Notes: a model not told the origin generated them from the letters alone. Positions 1 through 9,405 are shown, numbered from the stretch's first letter. The stretch is 64,000 bases of DNA from Faucicola tetraodonis (GCA_032017425.1 DALZPW010000002.1), one strand, 5' to 3'. Numbers and translations: made by a program.

Positions 1-1055
1 AACACAATGGTTAAAAACCCACCCATGCTTAGCATATGAAACAAAGGCACTGTCAACGCGATAAACAATACAGATGCGATGATCAGCATGGTTTTGCGAC
101 CGTATTTGTCTGACAGTTTACCCATGGTAAAAATCATACCGATATAAGCAACTAATGAAATGGAGGCAGCTAGCAGCGACTGCGTTTCATTGATGTGCAT
201 TTGGGTCGATAAATAAGTCGGCATATAGCTTAGGATTAAGTAAAAAGCCACCGCATTCAAACTACATAACATAAACGCAATGCACAAGGTTTTTTTATGG
301 TTGGCAAACAAATTTTTGATTGGCACCGGTTTTTCAATGGTGCTTTCTTCAAACGCCTTAAAAGCCGGGGTTTTTTCAAGATTCAACCGCATATATCGAC
401 CTACCAAGCCCAGCGGTGCAGCCAATAAAAACGGAATACGCCATCCCCAAGTTTGTACAAAGTCAGCATCCATAAAGGCGGTCATAGCTGCCGCAATCAG
501 TGAGCCCAGTAATAGACCGGCCGATGTACTGGCAGGTACGATACTGGTATAAAACCCTTTTTTGTCGGGCGGCGCATACTCTGCCATAAATGCTGATGCC
601 CCTGCATACTCTCCCGAGGCTGAAAAACCTTGAATCATGCGTAACAATAACAACAACACAGGCGCTAAGATACCCACGGTGGCATAGCTTGGCAACAATC
701 CGATTAAGAAAGTAGCACCCGACATAATCAAAATCGACCAAGATAAAGCCGCTTTTCGACCGTATTTATCGCCAATATGTCTCCAAAAAATACCCCCAAA
801 CGGACGGACAATAAAAGATAGCGCAAAAATTGCATAAGTTGACATCAATGCGACGGTTGCATCGGTTTTAGCAAAAAATACGCTGGCGATGACAGTGGCA
901 AAATAGCCATACGATGCGTAATCAAACCACTCGACAAAGTTACCAATAAAACTGGCTTTGGCGGCTTTTTTGAGTAACACAGGATCTTTAACATATGGCT
1001 CAGCAGCTGGTTGTTGCATTGCTACGGCAGTGGGTGAAAGTGCAAAAGTTGTCAT
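1..1055 (-). CDS. MHS-family MFS transporter (3' end outside the window)
   Basis: About 351 N-terminal residues of a 12-helix proton symporter are visible; the C-terminus lies beyond the left edge. It begins MTTFALSPTAVAMQ. Two copies of the MFS loop signature are present, HIGDKYGRK after helix 2 and LSDKYGRK in the second half, and FVEWFDYASYG in helix 1 is typical of the metabolite:H+ symporter (proline/betaine, ShiA, KgtP) branch. The start lies 41 bp below the creatinase stop on the same strand, so the two genes are probably co-transcribed. From that context the substrate may be creatine or a related N-methylated compound. This is inference, since MHS specificity cannot be read from sequence. 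Confidence 0.85.
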   Translation of the reverse strand, partial: MTTFALSPTAVAMQQPAAEPYVKDPVLLKKAAKASFIGNFVEWFDYASYGYFATVIASVFFAKTDATVALMSTYAIFALSFIVRPFGGIFWRHIGDKYGRKAALSWSILIMSGATFLIGLLPSYATVGILAPVLLLLLRMIQGFSASGEYAGASAFMAEYAPPDKKGFYTSIVPASTSAGLLLGSLIAAAMTAFMDADFVQTWGWRIPFLLAAPLGLVGRYMRLNLEKTPAFKAFEESTIEKPVPIKNLFANHKKTLCIAFMLCSLNAVAFYLILSYMPTYLSTQMHINETQSLLAASISLVAYIGMIFTMGKLSDKYGRKTMLIIASVLFIALTVPLFHMLSMGGFLTIV

Positions 1056-1096
1056 TTAGTTTCCCCTTGGTTGGTAGTAAGTCATGCTAAAGTAAG

Positions 1097-2359
1097 CTAA
1101 CTGATAATGTTATGCGCAGGACCATAGGCGAAGCCTGTGATGTTGTCAGCGCCTGTTTCAGTTAAAACCAAAATATCATGTTCACGATAACCGCCTGCCC
1201 CTGCCATGCCTTCTGGAATCATAATCATCGGTTCCATTGAAATGACCATATTTGGTTCAAGTACCGTATCAATGTCTTCACGCAGCTCTAACCCTGCTTC
1301 ACGACCATAATAGTGTGACAACACGCCAAATGAGTGCCCATACCCAAAGGTGCGGCGGTCTAAAATGCCATATTCGGCATAGATTTTGTTGAGCTCTAAG
1401 GCGATATCACAGCAACGAACGCCAGGTTTGATGAGTTTTATGCCTTCTTCATGCACTTTGCAGTTAATTTCCCAATAGTTGAGCGTTGCCGCATCAGGCT
1501 CACCAAAATACAGCGTACGCTCCAGCGCCACATAGTAGCCTGCAATCATCGAAAAGCAGTTTAAGCTTAAAATATCATTGCGCTGCACTTTGCGATTGGT
1601 CACAGGATTGTGCGCGCCATCGGTGTTGATACCTGATTGAAACCACGTCCAAGTATCCATGAGCTCGACATGCTCAAAGCGTTGCCCGATTTCTCGTACC
1701 ATCGCTTGCGTAGAGGCTAACGCTACCTCATACTCAGGAACCCCTTCATGCACGGCGTTGACGAGCGCTGCCCCACCAATGTCACAAACCTGTGCACCTT
1801 GCTTGATAAGGGCAATTTCCTCGACTGATTTCACCATCCGCATTTTCATGCAAGCTTGGCTGATATCGACAAATTCGACGTTGGACAAGGCGTTTTGTAG
1901 TTTTTTCAAACGTTCAATGGGTAAGTGATCGTATTCAATCCCTACTCTGCCTTTATTTTTGATTTGACTTACCACGGCTTTAAAGTAATTATCACGTTGC
2001 CAGTCGGTATAGACGATATTGTCATCGCCCATGGTACGTCGCCAAGGCTGTCCACCGTCGATATTGGCGGAGATAGTCACTACTTTGTCTTGGTCGATGA
2101 CCAGACCATAGAAGCGTCCAAATGAGCAATATAAGAAGTCTGCATAGTAGTTGATATTGTGATAGGAGGTGAATAACACGCTATCAATGTCGCTTTTTGC
2201 CATATAGGCTTTAAGCTTTTGTTGGCGGTTTTGGTATTCTTGGGCGCTAAAAGTCGGCTTGACCTTCTCGCCATTTTTGATTTGGATTAAGCTTGGCATG
2301 CTAAGTGCAGTATCCAGGCTAGCCGCTTTATTTATCATATGTTCAACTGACTGATTCAT
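1097..2359 (-). CDS. Creatinase (creatine amidinohydrolase)
   Basis: Cytoplasmic enzyme of the pita-bread (M24 peptidase-like) fold that hydrolyses creatine to sarcosine and urea. The protein has 420 residues, close to the roughly 400 of Pseudomonas creatinase, and blocks recalled from that enzyme recur almost unchanged: FTSYHNINYYADFLYCSFGR, ANIDGGQPWRRT, YTDWQRDNYF, and FQSGINTDGAHNPVT around residue 250, whose His corresponds to the catalytic His232. The C-terminal RTFGYGHSFG and SMEPMIM blocks are also present. It starts about 18 residues before the Pseudomonas N-terminus; an internal ATG at residue 21 is an alternative, but GAGG lies upstream of the annotated ATG. The MHS transporter follows, and a GlxA/AraC regulator is divergent. 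No sarcosine oxidase or urease gene is in the window. Confidence 0.93.
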   Translation of the reverse strand: MNQSVEHMINKAASLDTALSMPSLIQIKNGEKVKPTFSAQEYQNRQQKLKAYMAKSDIDSVLFTSYHNINYYADFLYCSFGRFYGLVIDQDKVVTISANIDGGQPWRRTMGDDNIVYTDWQRDNYFKAVVSQIKNKGRVGIEYDHLPIERLKKLQNALSNVEFVDISQACMKMRMVKSVEEIALIKQGAQVCDIGGAALVNAVHEGVPEYEVALASTQAMVREIGQRFEHVELMDTWTWFQSGINTDGAHNPVTNRKVQRNDILSLNCFSMIAGYYVALERTLYFGEPDAATLNYWEINCKVHEEGIKLIKPGVRCCDIALELNKIYAEYGILDRRTFGYGHSFGVLSHYYGREAGLELREDIDTVLEPNMVISMEPMIMIPEGMAGAGGYREHDILVLTETGADNITGFAYGPAHNIIS

Positions 2360-2510
2360 TGTTTGCGCCTCACGAGGTTTAGGTTGGTGTTAAGAAAATC
2401 TTTGCTCTCCACATCCCTCATCATACGTAAATTTAAAAAATCAGTTTTTCACAAGACGACATTTTTTTGACTAATTACGACAACACGGCTTGTCCATTCA
2501 TACTTTATTT
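2360..2510. promoter_or_regulatory. Divergent control region between creatinase and its putative AraC regulator
   Basis: This 151-bp AT-rich gap separates two divergent starts and must hold the promoters of both. No convincing dyad or sigma-70 pair stands out by eye. The GlxA/AraC activator is expected to bind here, by analogy with other divergent AraC-family pairs. Confidence 0.4.
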
Positions 2511-3461
2511 ATGACAGCGAATATTAAAAAAATTGGTTTTTTATTGATTGATGGCTTTACCATGATGGCTTTTAGCAATGTCATCGAGCCGTTACGAATG
2601 GCAAACTATGTCAGTAGCCAACCACTATATAGCTGGATTATTAGTGGTTTTGCAGGTCATCAGACCAGTGCCAGTAATGGGGTACAAGTCACTCATACCG
2701 CTGAAATCAAACATCTATTTGATTGTGAACTCGTGTTTATTTGCGGGGGCTATGAAGCCGAAAATTTAATGACAGACGCGCTAAAGGGGATTGTGGAGCG
2801 TTTAGCCGTTCGGGATATTGCGTTAGGCGGGCTTTGTACGGGGGCAATAGCGCTTGCGAATGCAGGGTTGTTAGCCAATCAATCAGCCTCGCTGCATTGG
2901 GAAAATGTTACGCTGGCTCAGGAACAATTTGGCAATGTAAAATTCTTAAACCATATTTTTACCATTGGTGATCGGCTCTACACCTGCTCTGGCGGGGTAT
3001 GTGCGCTTGATATGACCCTGCACATCATCAAGCAGCACTTTGGGCGAGAAATCGTTGAAAAAATTCAAGACATGTTTGTCATCACGGCTATCCGAGAGCC
3101 AGCGAGCATCCAGCATTTACCCAAACCAAAGAGCCTCAGTCATAGCTATGCCCATGTCATCGATGCTATCACGTTAATGAAAACCAATATCGAAGAACCG
3201 CTCACGCTAGCGGACATTGCTAAATACGTCGGCATTTCTGAAAGACAACTACAGCGGCAATTTGCCAAACAGCTAGGGGTCTCACCCCAACAGTATTATC
3301 TTAATTTACGATTAGACCATGCTAAAAATCTACTCCAACATACCACCATGCCAGTGACCACCATTTCAATGGCAACTGGCTTTTTTAATTTGGCATCTTT
3401 TTCCAGAGCCTTTCAACAGCAGTTTAATATGTCAGCCAGTGATTTTCGAAAAACGCTATAA
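2511..3461 (+). CDS. GlxA/GbdR-type transcriptional regulator (DJ-1/PfpI + AraC HTH)
   Basis: Probable transcriptional activator of 316 residues. The N-terminal half (about 5-170) is a class I glutamine-amidotransferase-like (DJ-1/PfpI) sensor domain with the nucleophile-elbow motif GGLCTGAIALA. The C-terminal 100 residues form a double helix-turn-helix AraC domain (LTLADIAKYVGISERQLQRQ, then TTISMATGFFNLASFSRAF). Regulators of this class, such as GbdR, SouR and CdhR in Pseudomonas, sense betaine, sarcosine or carnitine, which fits a divergent creatinase gene. A TTG at 2490 would add seven residues; ATG 2511 is preferred because the homology begins there, although neither start has a clear Shine-Dalgarno sequence. 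The ligand is inferred only from context. Confidence 0.88.
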   Translation: MTANIKKIGFLLIDGFTMMAFSNVIEPLRMANYVSSQPLYSWIISGFAGHQTSASNGVQVTHTAEIKHLFDCELVFICGGYEAENLMTDALKGIVERLAVRDIALGGLCTGAIALANAGLLANQSASLHWENVTLAQEQFGNVKFLNHIFTIGDRLYTCSGGVCALDMTLHIIKQHFGREIVEKIQDMFVITAIREPASIQHLPKPKSLSHSYAHVIDAITLMKTNIEEPLTLADIAKYVGISERQLQRQFAKQLGVSPQQYYLNLRLDHAKNLLQHTTMPVTTISMATGFFNLASFSRAFQQQFNMSASDFRKTL

Positions 3462-3520
3462 GGGTTAATGCGTTTTGTACCACCGCTTAATTTAGTAGTT
3501 GCCTTAATTATTTAAAAAAC

Positions 3521-5452
3521 TTATTCAGCCCACTGCCAATGAATCGCCAATTGATCCAGCACGGTTTGGGCTTGTGGTTGATGTGACGCATCGCCATCTA
3601 GCTTGACTAGCACAACAAACCCATAAGTAGGGTCGTCTTTGCTGCTGACGGTAGCATTGATCTGATGGTGTTGCAGTAATTCACTGACAGCCATCACGGT
3701 CGCTTGACGTTTTAGTGCAGGTTTAAATACTTTACCCACTGCCGTTAAAGGTAATGCATCAATCACGTAGATGGCTTTAGGAATCGCCGCTTTTTCACCA
3801 ATGTTTTGTTGGCAAAATTGCATGAGTTTGTCAGTGTCTAAGCTGACACCCGGCTTAGGGGCAACGAATAAAACAGGTAACTCGCCTGTATAGCTATCAG
3901 GCTTACCAATGGCAGCACAGCCGACTACCCCGTCATATTGATAAACCACCTCTTCTATCATTTTTGGGTCAATATTGTGTCCCCCACGGATAATTAACTC
4001 TTTTTTTCTACCCGTCAAGAAAAAGTAGCCGTCTGCATCTTGATAGCCCAAATCGCCTGAATTAAACCAAGTTTGATTGTCCGTGTCAGTTACCCAAATT
4101 CCTTGATTTTGCTGCGCCAAATAATAGCCGACAAACATATTATCGCCGCGAATACAAATATTGCCCACCTCTTCTGTGTTGGCAACTCGCACAAACTTGC
4201 CATTATCATCAAGCATCATCACTTGCATAGGCTGATACGGGAAACGTAGCCCCATTGAACCAATTTTCTTCTCCCCAAATCTTGGATTGGCTGAACTACC
4301 ACAATTACCTTCAGTCATACCGTACGCTTCAATGATTTGTACCCCTGTTTGTTTTTCAAATTGTTTAAATACTTCTATCGGCATCGGGGCTGCGCCACAC
4401 AAACAATGCTTTAAACTCGCAATATCATGGTCGCCAACGGGTAGATTTAATAATCCAGCAAACAGCGTGGGCACACCACTAAAAAAACTCACGCGATAAT
4501 GCGCAATAATCGCCCAAAAATTTGCCATCACCCCATCGCCGCGATAGCCCTCTGGCGAAACCAGCAAAATTTCACCACCCATCGATAACGGTAATAATCC
4601 TGTAACCATGACGGCATTGACGTGAAATAAGGGTAGTCCGCACAGCACGACATTGCCCTGATTTAGCATGTCATCACCAAACAATGCGCGTGCCTGTAAG
4701 ACATTGGCGACTTCATTTTTATGATTACGCATGGCGATTTTGGGCATGCCAGTTGTACCACCGGTTCCAAAGAATGAAGATAGCTCCTCAGGCGCAATCG
4801 TACGGGGGTTAATTAATCTATCTTTGGGCTGGTTTGCAATTCCCGTGTAAAAGTCATGATAGGTGATGGTCTCTGGTAATTGCTGTACAAATTCTCTACT
4901 TGCATCTGGCAAGGTTATATTAAGTTGATGGGCGAAATGATGAGCCATCGTCACCCCAATGATATGCTGCAAACTTGGGGTAAGCTTGGCAACCGCGACC
5001 GCCTTGTCCCAAAGCTGTGGCTTATTATCTTGATTGGGTAATGGCGCAAGCGTGATGAGTAGCGTGGCTTTGACTTCATTTAATAAGCCGGCAATCACAG
5101 AAGGTTCAAGCAATGGGTTAATGGGAAAAATAATACCCATTGTCTCACCGCCCCAGATACAAAAATGGGTTTCGGGTAAATTTGGCAATAAAATCGCAAT
5201 GACCGTATTTTTATCCGCGCCCAATGAATAAAGCATATTGGCGGTTTGACGTATATATGCCAATAAATCCCCATAGCTATAGCTTGTGCTGTTTTGATAC
5301 TGCGTAGCATTTAACACAAAGGTAAGGGCTTTTTTATCGCTAAACTGAGCTTCGCTATCACATAACATCTGATAGGTGCTGCTAGGCAGGTTTAAAGGAA
5401 AATTTTGTTCATACTGTTTAAGGTCGTGCTGATTTTTTATTTGCTGGTTCAT
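3521..5452 (-). CDS. Acyl-CoA synthetase, AMP-binding family
   Basis: An ANL-superfamily adenylate-forming enzyme of 643 residues, expected to activate a carboxylic acid to its CoA thioester through an acyl-AMP. The phosphate-binding loop reads GTGGTTGMPK (about residue 230) instead of the usual TSGTTGxPK, a variant seen in the FadD-like subgroup that includes E. coli-unrelated long synthetases. AYGMTEGN, WFNSGDLGYQDADGYFF and the hinge/C-domain GRKKELIIRGGHNIDP are intact. The catalytic Lys lies near the end in LTAVGKVFKPAL. It is convergent with the AraC gene (59-bp gap, no evident terminator) and alone on its strand, so the neighbourhood does not reveal the substrate. Confidence 0.82.
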   Translation of the reverse strand: MNQQIKNQHDLKQYEQNFPLNLPSSTYQMLCDSEAQFSDKKALTFVLNATQYQNSTSYSYGDLLAYIRQTANMLYSLGADKNTVIAILLPNLPETHFCIWGGETMGIIFPINPLLEPSVIAGLLNEVKATLLITLAPLPNQDNKPQLWDKAVAVAKLTPSLQHIIGVTMAHHFAHQLNITLPDASREFVQQLPETITYHDFYTGIANQPKDRLINPRTIAPEELSSFFGTGGTTGMPKIAMRNHKNEVANVLQARALFGDDMLNQGNVVLCGLPLFHVNAVMVTGLLPLSMGGEILLVSPEGYRGDGVMANFWAIIAHYRVSFFSGVPTLFAGLLNLPVGDHDIASLKHCLCGAAPMPIEVFKQFEKQTGVQIIEAYGMTEGNCGSSANPRFGEKKIGSMGLRFPYQPMQVMMLDDNGKFVRVANTEEVGNICIRGDNMFVGYYLAQQNQGIWVTDTDNQTWFNSGDLGYQDADGYFFLTGRKKELIIRGGHNIDPKMIEEVVYQYDGVVGCAAIGKPDSYTGELPVLFVAPKPGVSLDTDKLMQFCQQNIGEKAAIPKAIYVIDALPLTAVGKVFKPALKRQATVMAVSELLQHHQINATVSSKDDPTYGFVVLVKLDGDASHQPQAQTVLDQLAIHWQWAE

Positions 5453-5603
5453 CGTATCAAAGTCCTTTTTACGGTTAAATTAAGTATCGCAATACTTTGA
5501 AATCATCTCTAGAAATAATACGGTATGTCAGTCAAAAGTTCTGATATTATTTCGTACATATTTGCTACAGTTAGCTGATGTGATGGATAAACTCAGTTAA
5601 CTC

Positions 5604-5816
5604 ATGAAACTACGGGAAAAAGGATGTTCCGATGATTGTACTATTGGGGCAGGCGCGATGACCGTATCACATGCCAACGATAGCTATTTTTGGGTTGTCA
5701 GTCAGTTTAGTCGTATGAGTGTACCACAAGCCTATAAAGCACATACTGTCGCTACAGGTATCCAAGGGGTCGTCAGTATGGTGTTTATCTGGTTATTATC
5801 GATTATTCTACTTTAA
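5604..5816 (+). pseudogene. 3' remnant of a GntP-family gluconate/glycerate permease
   Basis: Only about the last 60 residues of a roughly 450-residue permease remain. From about residue 14 the reading frame matches the C-terminus of GntP-type transporters: IGAGAMTVSHANDSYFW (compare the family's GS..SHVNDSGFW) followed by a final hydrophobic helix SMVFIWLLSIILL. The first dozen codons are unrelated sequence that supplies a chance ATG. The other 11 or so transmembrane helices are absent upstream, where the next gene is in the opposite orientation. A glycerate kinase starts 38 bp downstream, and permease plus kinase is a normal glycerate-use pair, so this looks like a deletion that removed most of the transporter. 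Confidence 0.72.
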
Positions 5817-5854
5817 GTCATACCCTGTCATAAAATAACTTTAGGAAAAGCACC

Positions 5855-6997
5855 GTGAAAATTGTCATTGCCCCAGATTCATTTAAAGAAAGTCTCACTG
5901 CCAGTGAAGTATGTGATGCCATTGAGACAGGATTTGCCACTGTTTTTAAAGAGGCTGACCTCATTAAAATCCCAATGGCAGATGGTGGTGAAGGCACGGC
6001 TGCCGCGCTTAAAGAAACGCTGTCTGGCGAATGGCAACGTATCATTGCACATGACCCTTTGATGCGCGCGATTGAGGCAAGCTATGTGCTACTGCCCAAT
6101 CAAACCGCCATTATCGAGATGGCAAGCTGTGCTGGCTTGCACCTGCTGACACAGTCAGAGCGAGACCCAAGTATCGCTACGACTTATGGCGTGGGTGAAA
6201 TGCTACTTGATGCGATTGATAAAGGCGCAAAACATATTATCCTGGGTATCGGTGGCAGTGCCACCAATGATGCAGGTACAGGTATGCTAAAGGCCTTGGG
6301 TTATCGTTTCTTGGATGCACAGCATCATGAGCTTGCGCAAGGCGGTAAAGCATTAGCGGCATTAGCGTTCATTGATAACCATGCAGTTAACGATAAAATC
6401 GCTGATATTAGTATTACTGTCGCCTGTGATGTGACTAATCCATTATGTGGCAAACTCGGTGCTAGCCATGTGTATGCCCCGCAAAAAGGGGCGACGCTAG
6501 ACGATATCGTTATTTTAGATAATGCCCTTAGCCATTTTGCCAATATTGCCAGCCGTCAAAATTTCCCCGATAATCGTAATGAAGCAGGCGCAGGTGCCGC
6601 AGGCGGTTTGGGTTTTGCGTTAATGACGTTTTTATCGGCAACACTGACTGGCGGATTTCAGCTGGTAAGTGAATTTAGTAATCTTAAGCAAATGATTCAG
6701 CAAGCAGATTTGGTCATCACCGGTGAAGGGAAGATGGATTTTCAAACCTCCATGGGCAAAGTGGCATCAGGCGTGCTATCACTTGCCAAAGCAGTTAATG
6801 TGCCCGTTATCGCCATTTGTGGCGTGGTCGATGACCCACACCGCCATTGGAAAGACGATGGTTTTACAATCGCGATTCCCAGTATTCAAACTTTAGGCTC
6901 GCTTGATGAGGCACTTGCTTTAGCAAAACAGAATGTTGAAAAAACTGCCTATAATATCGCGATGGCGATGCACTTGGGTCAACAATTAAACCGTTAA
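5855..6997 (+). CDS. glxK: Glycerate kinase, GlxK/GarK family
   Basis: Class II-type glycerate kinase of 380 residues, the normal family size. It phosphorylates D-glycerate (to 2-phosphoglycerate in the E. coli enzymes), linking glyoxylate/glycerate metabolism to glycolysis. Signatures: IAPDSFKESLTASEV at the N-terminus, PMADGGEGTAAAL, GIGGSATNDAGTGML and TGEGKMDFQTSMGKV. It starts at GTG 5855 with AGGA ten bases upstream. It was probably translated from a permease-kinase operon, now damaged. Its last 134 bp are overlapped on the opposite strand by the tail of a truncated helicase frame, so a rearrangement appears to have fused this gene's 3' flank to that locus. The kinase itself looks intact. 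Confidence 0.93.
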   Translation: MKIVIAPDSFKESLTASEVCDAIETGFATVFKEADLIKIPMADGGEGTAAALKETLSGEWQRIIAHDPLMRAIEASYVLLPNQTAIIEMASCAGLHLLTQSERDPSIATTYGVGEMLLDAIDKGAKHIILGIGGSATNDAGTGMLKALGYRFLDAQHHELAQGGKALAALAFIDNHAVNDKIADISITVACDVTNPLCGKLGASHVYAPQKGATLDDIVILDNALSHFANIASRQNFPDNRNEAGAGAAGGLGFALMTFLSATLTGGFQLVSEFSNLKQMIQQADLVITGEGKMDFQTSMGKVASGVLSLAKAVNVPVIAICGVVDDPHRHWKDDGFTIAIPSIQTLGSLDEALALAKQNVEKTAYNIAMAMHLGQQLNR

Positions 6998-8567
6998 TAT
7001 TTAGCCACATAGTGATAAACCCCGACTTTTGCAATTGGTCACTTAACGCATCAAAGGCGATATCAATGCTTTTTTCAGGTAGTTCTTGCAGGTCTGACAG
7101 TTCTCTAAGCGCGTCAAGCGCAGGTTTTGGTACTTTGCTTTTCTTATCAAGCACCTCAATGCAAGCATTCAAGTCTGGTAAGGTTAAAAACTCATTAACG
7201 AGCTTCCCTGCCCCAGCATCGCCAATGCCATCCCAAAGCGTTAAAAAGCGAATCCAAGCGAGTTCATCAAGATGGTTGACCGTCACTCTAAGCATACTGA
7301 TGAGATCTTTAACATGCGCCGCTTCAAGCAATTTGGTACCGCCAATAAACACATACGGGATATTTGCAGCAATGAGTGCGCTTTCCACTTGGCGACCAGA
7401 AAACGCAGAACGCAGCAAAATCATATGATGATGCCACGGTGCCCCTTTGTCATAACGTTTTTTTAAGTCACTGACGATAAAGCGAGCTTCATCAAATTCA
7501 TTTCCAAAGCTGTGTAAAACTGGCTTAATGCCTTCACCGCGATGTGCGGTAAGCCGTTTTTTATAATCAAGCTCGCTTCGATCCAGTAGCCAGTTGGATA
7601 AATCCAAGATTTCTTGAGTTGAGCGATAGTTTAAATCGAGTGTGAGCACTTCGGTATCAGGCACGCGCTGTTTAAAGCTATGAATATTTTCAAAGTCTGC
7701 TCCACGAAAGCCATAAATCGACTGGGCATCATCCCCAACACAAAATAGCTGCGTGCGTCCAATAAAAGGCTGCAGTAGTAACCATTGCAATGGATTGGTA
7801 TCTTGCATCTCATCGACGAGCAGATACTTGGTATTTTCAGTGACCCGTTCAAGGAGCCAATCATCGGCATTTAAGTAGCGTGCGACATACTCCAAGATAT
7901 CATCATAGTCGAGATAATGACGTTCTTGCTTTTGCGCTTCATAGCCTTTCATAACTACTTTGATTTCATCATACGCAGGCTGAAAATCTGGCAGCTGCTT
8001 GTATAGCGCGTCTTTAAGTGAGATTTGGGTATTACGCGAGTAGGAATATAAATCAACAAGCTCTTTAGGCTTGGGTAATATCTCACTGATAGTTGGCACA
8101 GCTTTGCTGCGTTGGAAGGTGACGGTTTTGCCTGTGGATGTTTGATTAGCCTTAGCCGCTGCCTCTTTAGCACGTTTATCTTCGAGCTTACCGCGTAGCA
8201 GTTTGAAGATCATGATTTGATCATCACGGTCGATGACGTTAAAACCTTTTAAGTCAAACACTTTAGGGTAACGACGTAAGATACTTAGACAAAAGGTATG
8301 GAAGGTGGAAGCGCGCAGTCCTTCTGCTTGCAATCCTAAATGACTTTCGACACGGGCAACAATCTCGCTAGCCGCACGACGGGTAAAGGTGACGATTTGG
8401 ATTTCGTTGGCAGGCACACCTTTATCAATCAAATAGGCAGCGCGAGCGACAATGGTCTTGGTTTTACCACTGCCTGCTCCTGCCAACACCAAAGTGTTTT
8501 GAGCATTGGTGGTGGCAGCTTTGCGCTGGGCGGGGTTAAGTTCTTCAAGCAAGTTATTGATGGTCAT
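6864..8567 (-). pseudogene. UvrD/Rep-type DNA helicase truncated at the C-terminus
   Basis: The 567-codon frame carries superfamily 1A helicase motifs in order: Q motif and Walker A AGAGSGKT (residues about 30-37), Ia TFTRRAASEI, Ib ASTFHTFC, Walker B LLVDEMQDTNP, III CVGDDAQSIYGFRGADFE and IV LDLNYRSTQEI. Motif V (TxHxxKGLE) and motif VI (the ERRLxYVAxTRA block), which hold essential ATPase arginines, are missing. Homology stops near SDQLQKSGFIT at about 7,010. The remaining 45 or so codons are simply the antisense of glxK and its flank. Relatives are about 650-700 residues long, so some 130-170 residues are lost. The product should lack helicase activity, although the ATP-binding half could still be made. 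The start ATG at 8567 is normal. Confidence 0.8.
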
Positions 8568-8934
8568 AGTAAAGGAAATTGGCTAATAAGCATTGGTTTA
8601 GGCTAGCAAACTATATAGATGTTGTCTAATTATATTCTTAAGGTGTTAGATTAATAAATGACAGTTGAAGGCTTATTCGTATTGGATTTTTGTTCTACTT
8701 AATAAATATGTGTTATTTATATTTATTTAAAAAAATATTGAATTTCATTAAATATCCAAATTCACGGTCGGGGTCAGTTTAAAAATTTGTAAAAAATGCG
8801 TGGTCACAAAATGGTCACGTTTTGGTCACGGTCTAAATTTTTACAAAAAATTGATTAGTTAAATTAACAAAGCATTTTTAGTAAAAAAATGGGCACAAAG
8901 CTTGAAAGCCTTGATACAGGCTGATTTATAGACA
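8568..8934. other. AT-rich gene-free stretch beside tRNA-Gly
   Basis: About 370 bp with no supportable gene. It is very AT-rich and contains an array of 11-bp repeats (listed separately). Its position downstream of a tRNA gene and next to a truncated gene is what an old integration site would look like, but no integrase or att duplication is visible. Confidence 0.45.
8802..8834. repeat. Three tandem 11-bp units, each starting GGTCAC
   Basis: GGTCACAAAAT, GGTCACGTTTT and GGTCACGGTCT lie head to tail with an exact 11-bp period, so the GGTCAC core recurs on one face of the helix. A related GGTCGGGGTCAG lies about 35 bp upstream. The array resembles protein-binding iterons, but no replication or recombinase gene is adjacent. 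Confidence 0.7.
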
Positions 8935-8964
8935 ATAAAAAAGCCTAACTATTAAGTTAGGCTT
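8935..8964 (-). terminator. Rho-independent terminator of tRNA-Gly
   Basis: Read on the minus strand, AAGCCTAAC, a six-base loop and GTTAGGCTT form a perfect 9-bp stem that runs into six T residues, beginning ten bases after the tRNA 3' end. Confidence 0.85.
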
Positions 8965-8973
8965 TCTTGAATT

Positions 8974-9049
<76 letters not shown>

Positions 9050-9102
9050 ATTAGGTAGTCAACTAGCAATTTTGAATGTTTGTTGCGTTGTTGTGGATGC
9101 GT

Positions 9103-9130
9103 ATTATAAGGATTTTTGACACCGCGTCAA
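9103..9130 (-). promoter_or_regulatory. Sigma-70 promoter of tRNA-Gly
   Basis: On the minus strand TTGACG (9130-9125) and a perfect TATAAT (9108-9103) are separated by 16 bp and lie about 55 bp upstream of the tRNA. Confidence 0.75.
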
Positions 9131-9405
9131 GCGTTTTTGCAAAAAAAATTTAAAAAAATACGTTTTTTTAATTTTAACTATTTTTTTATTGCAAAGTAGC
9201 TTTTTTATCTGTCTATTCTCTATTAATTTTTTCCTTTCTATCCATAGTTATTAGCTTGTTTTATCACACTCTGAAACACACCACGTATCTATCGTTACGC
9301 AATTACTGCAAATCTCAGCAGATTGTTTTTTAATGACTTCGCTATAATGCGTTTAAACTTCCTATTTCTCTTGGTCCTTTTGCTGTATTTGGAGATAACG
9401 ATAAG

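Noticed and set aside
4740..4800. Inactivated acyl-CoA synthetase because the phosphate loop reads GTGGTTG
   Set aside because: The same variation occurs in a recognised subgroup and all other core motifs are intact.
7012..7428. A 138-codon plus-strand frame inside the helicase locus
   Set aside because: It is antisense to clear helicase motifs and its product, Ser-rich, shows no family resemblance.
8802..8834. CRISPR-like repeat array
   Set aside because: Units are 11 bp, contiguous without spacers, and no cas genes are present.
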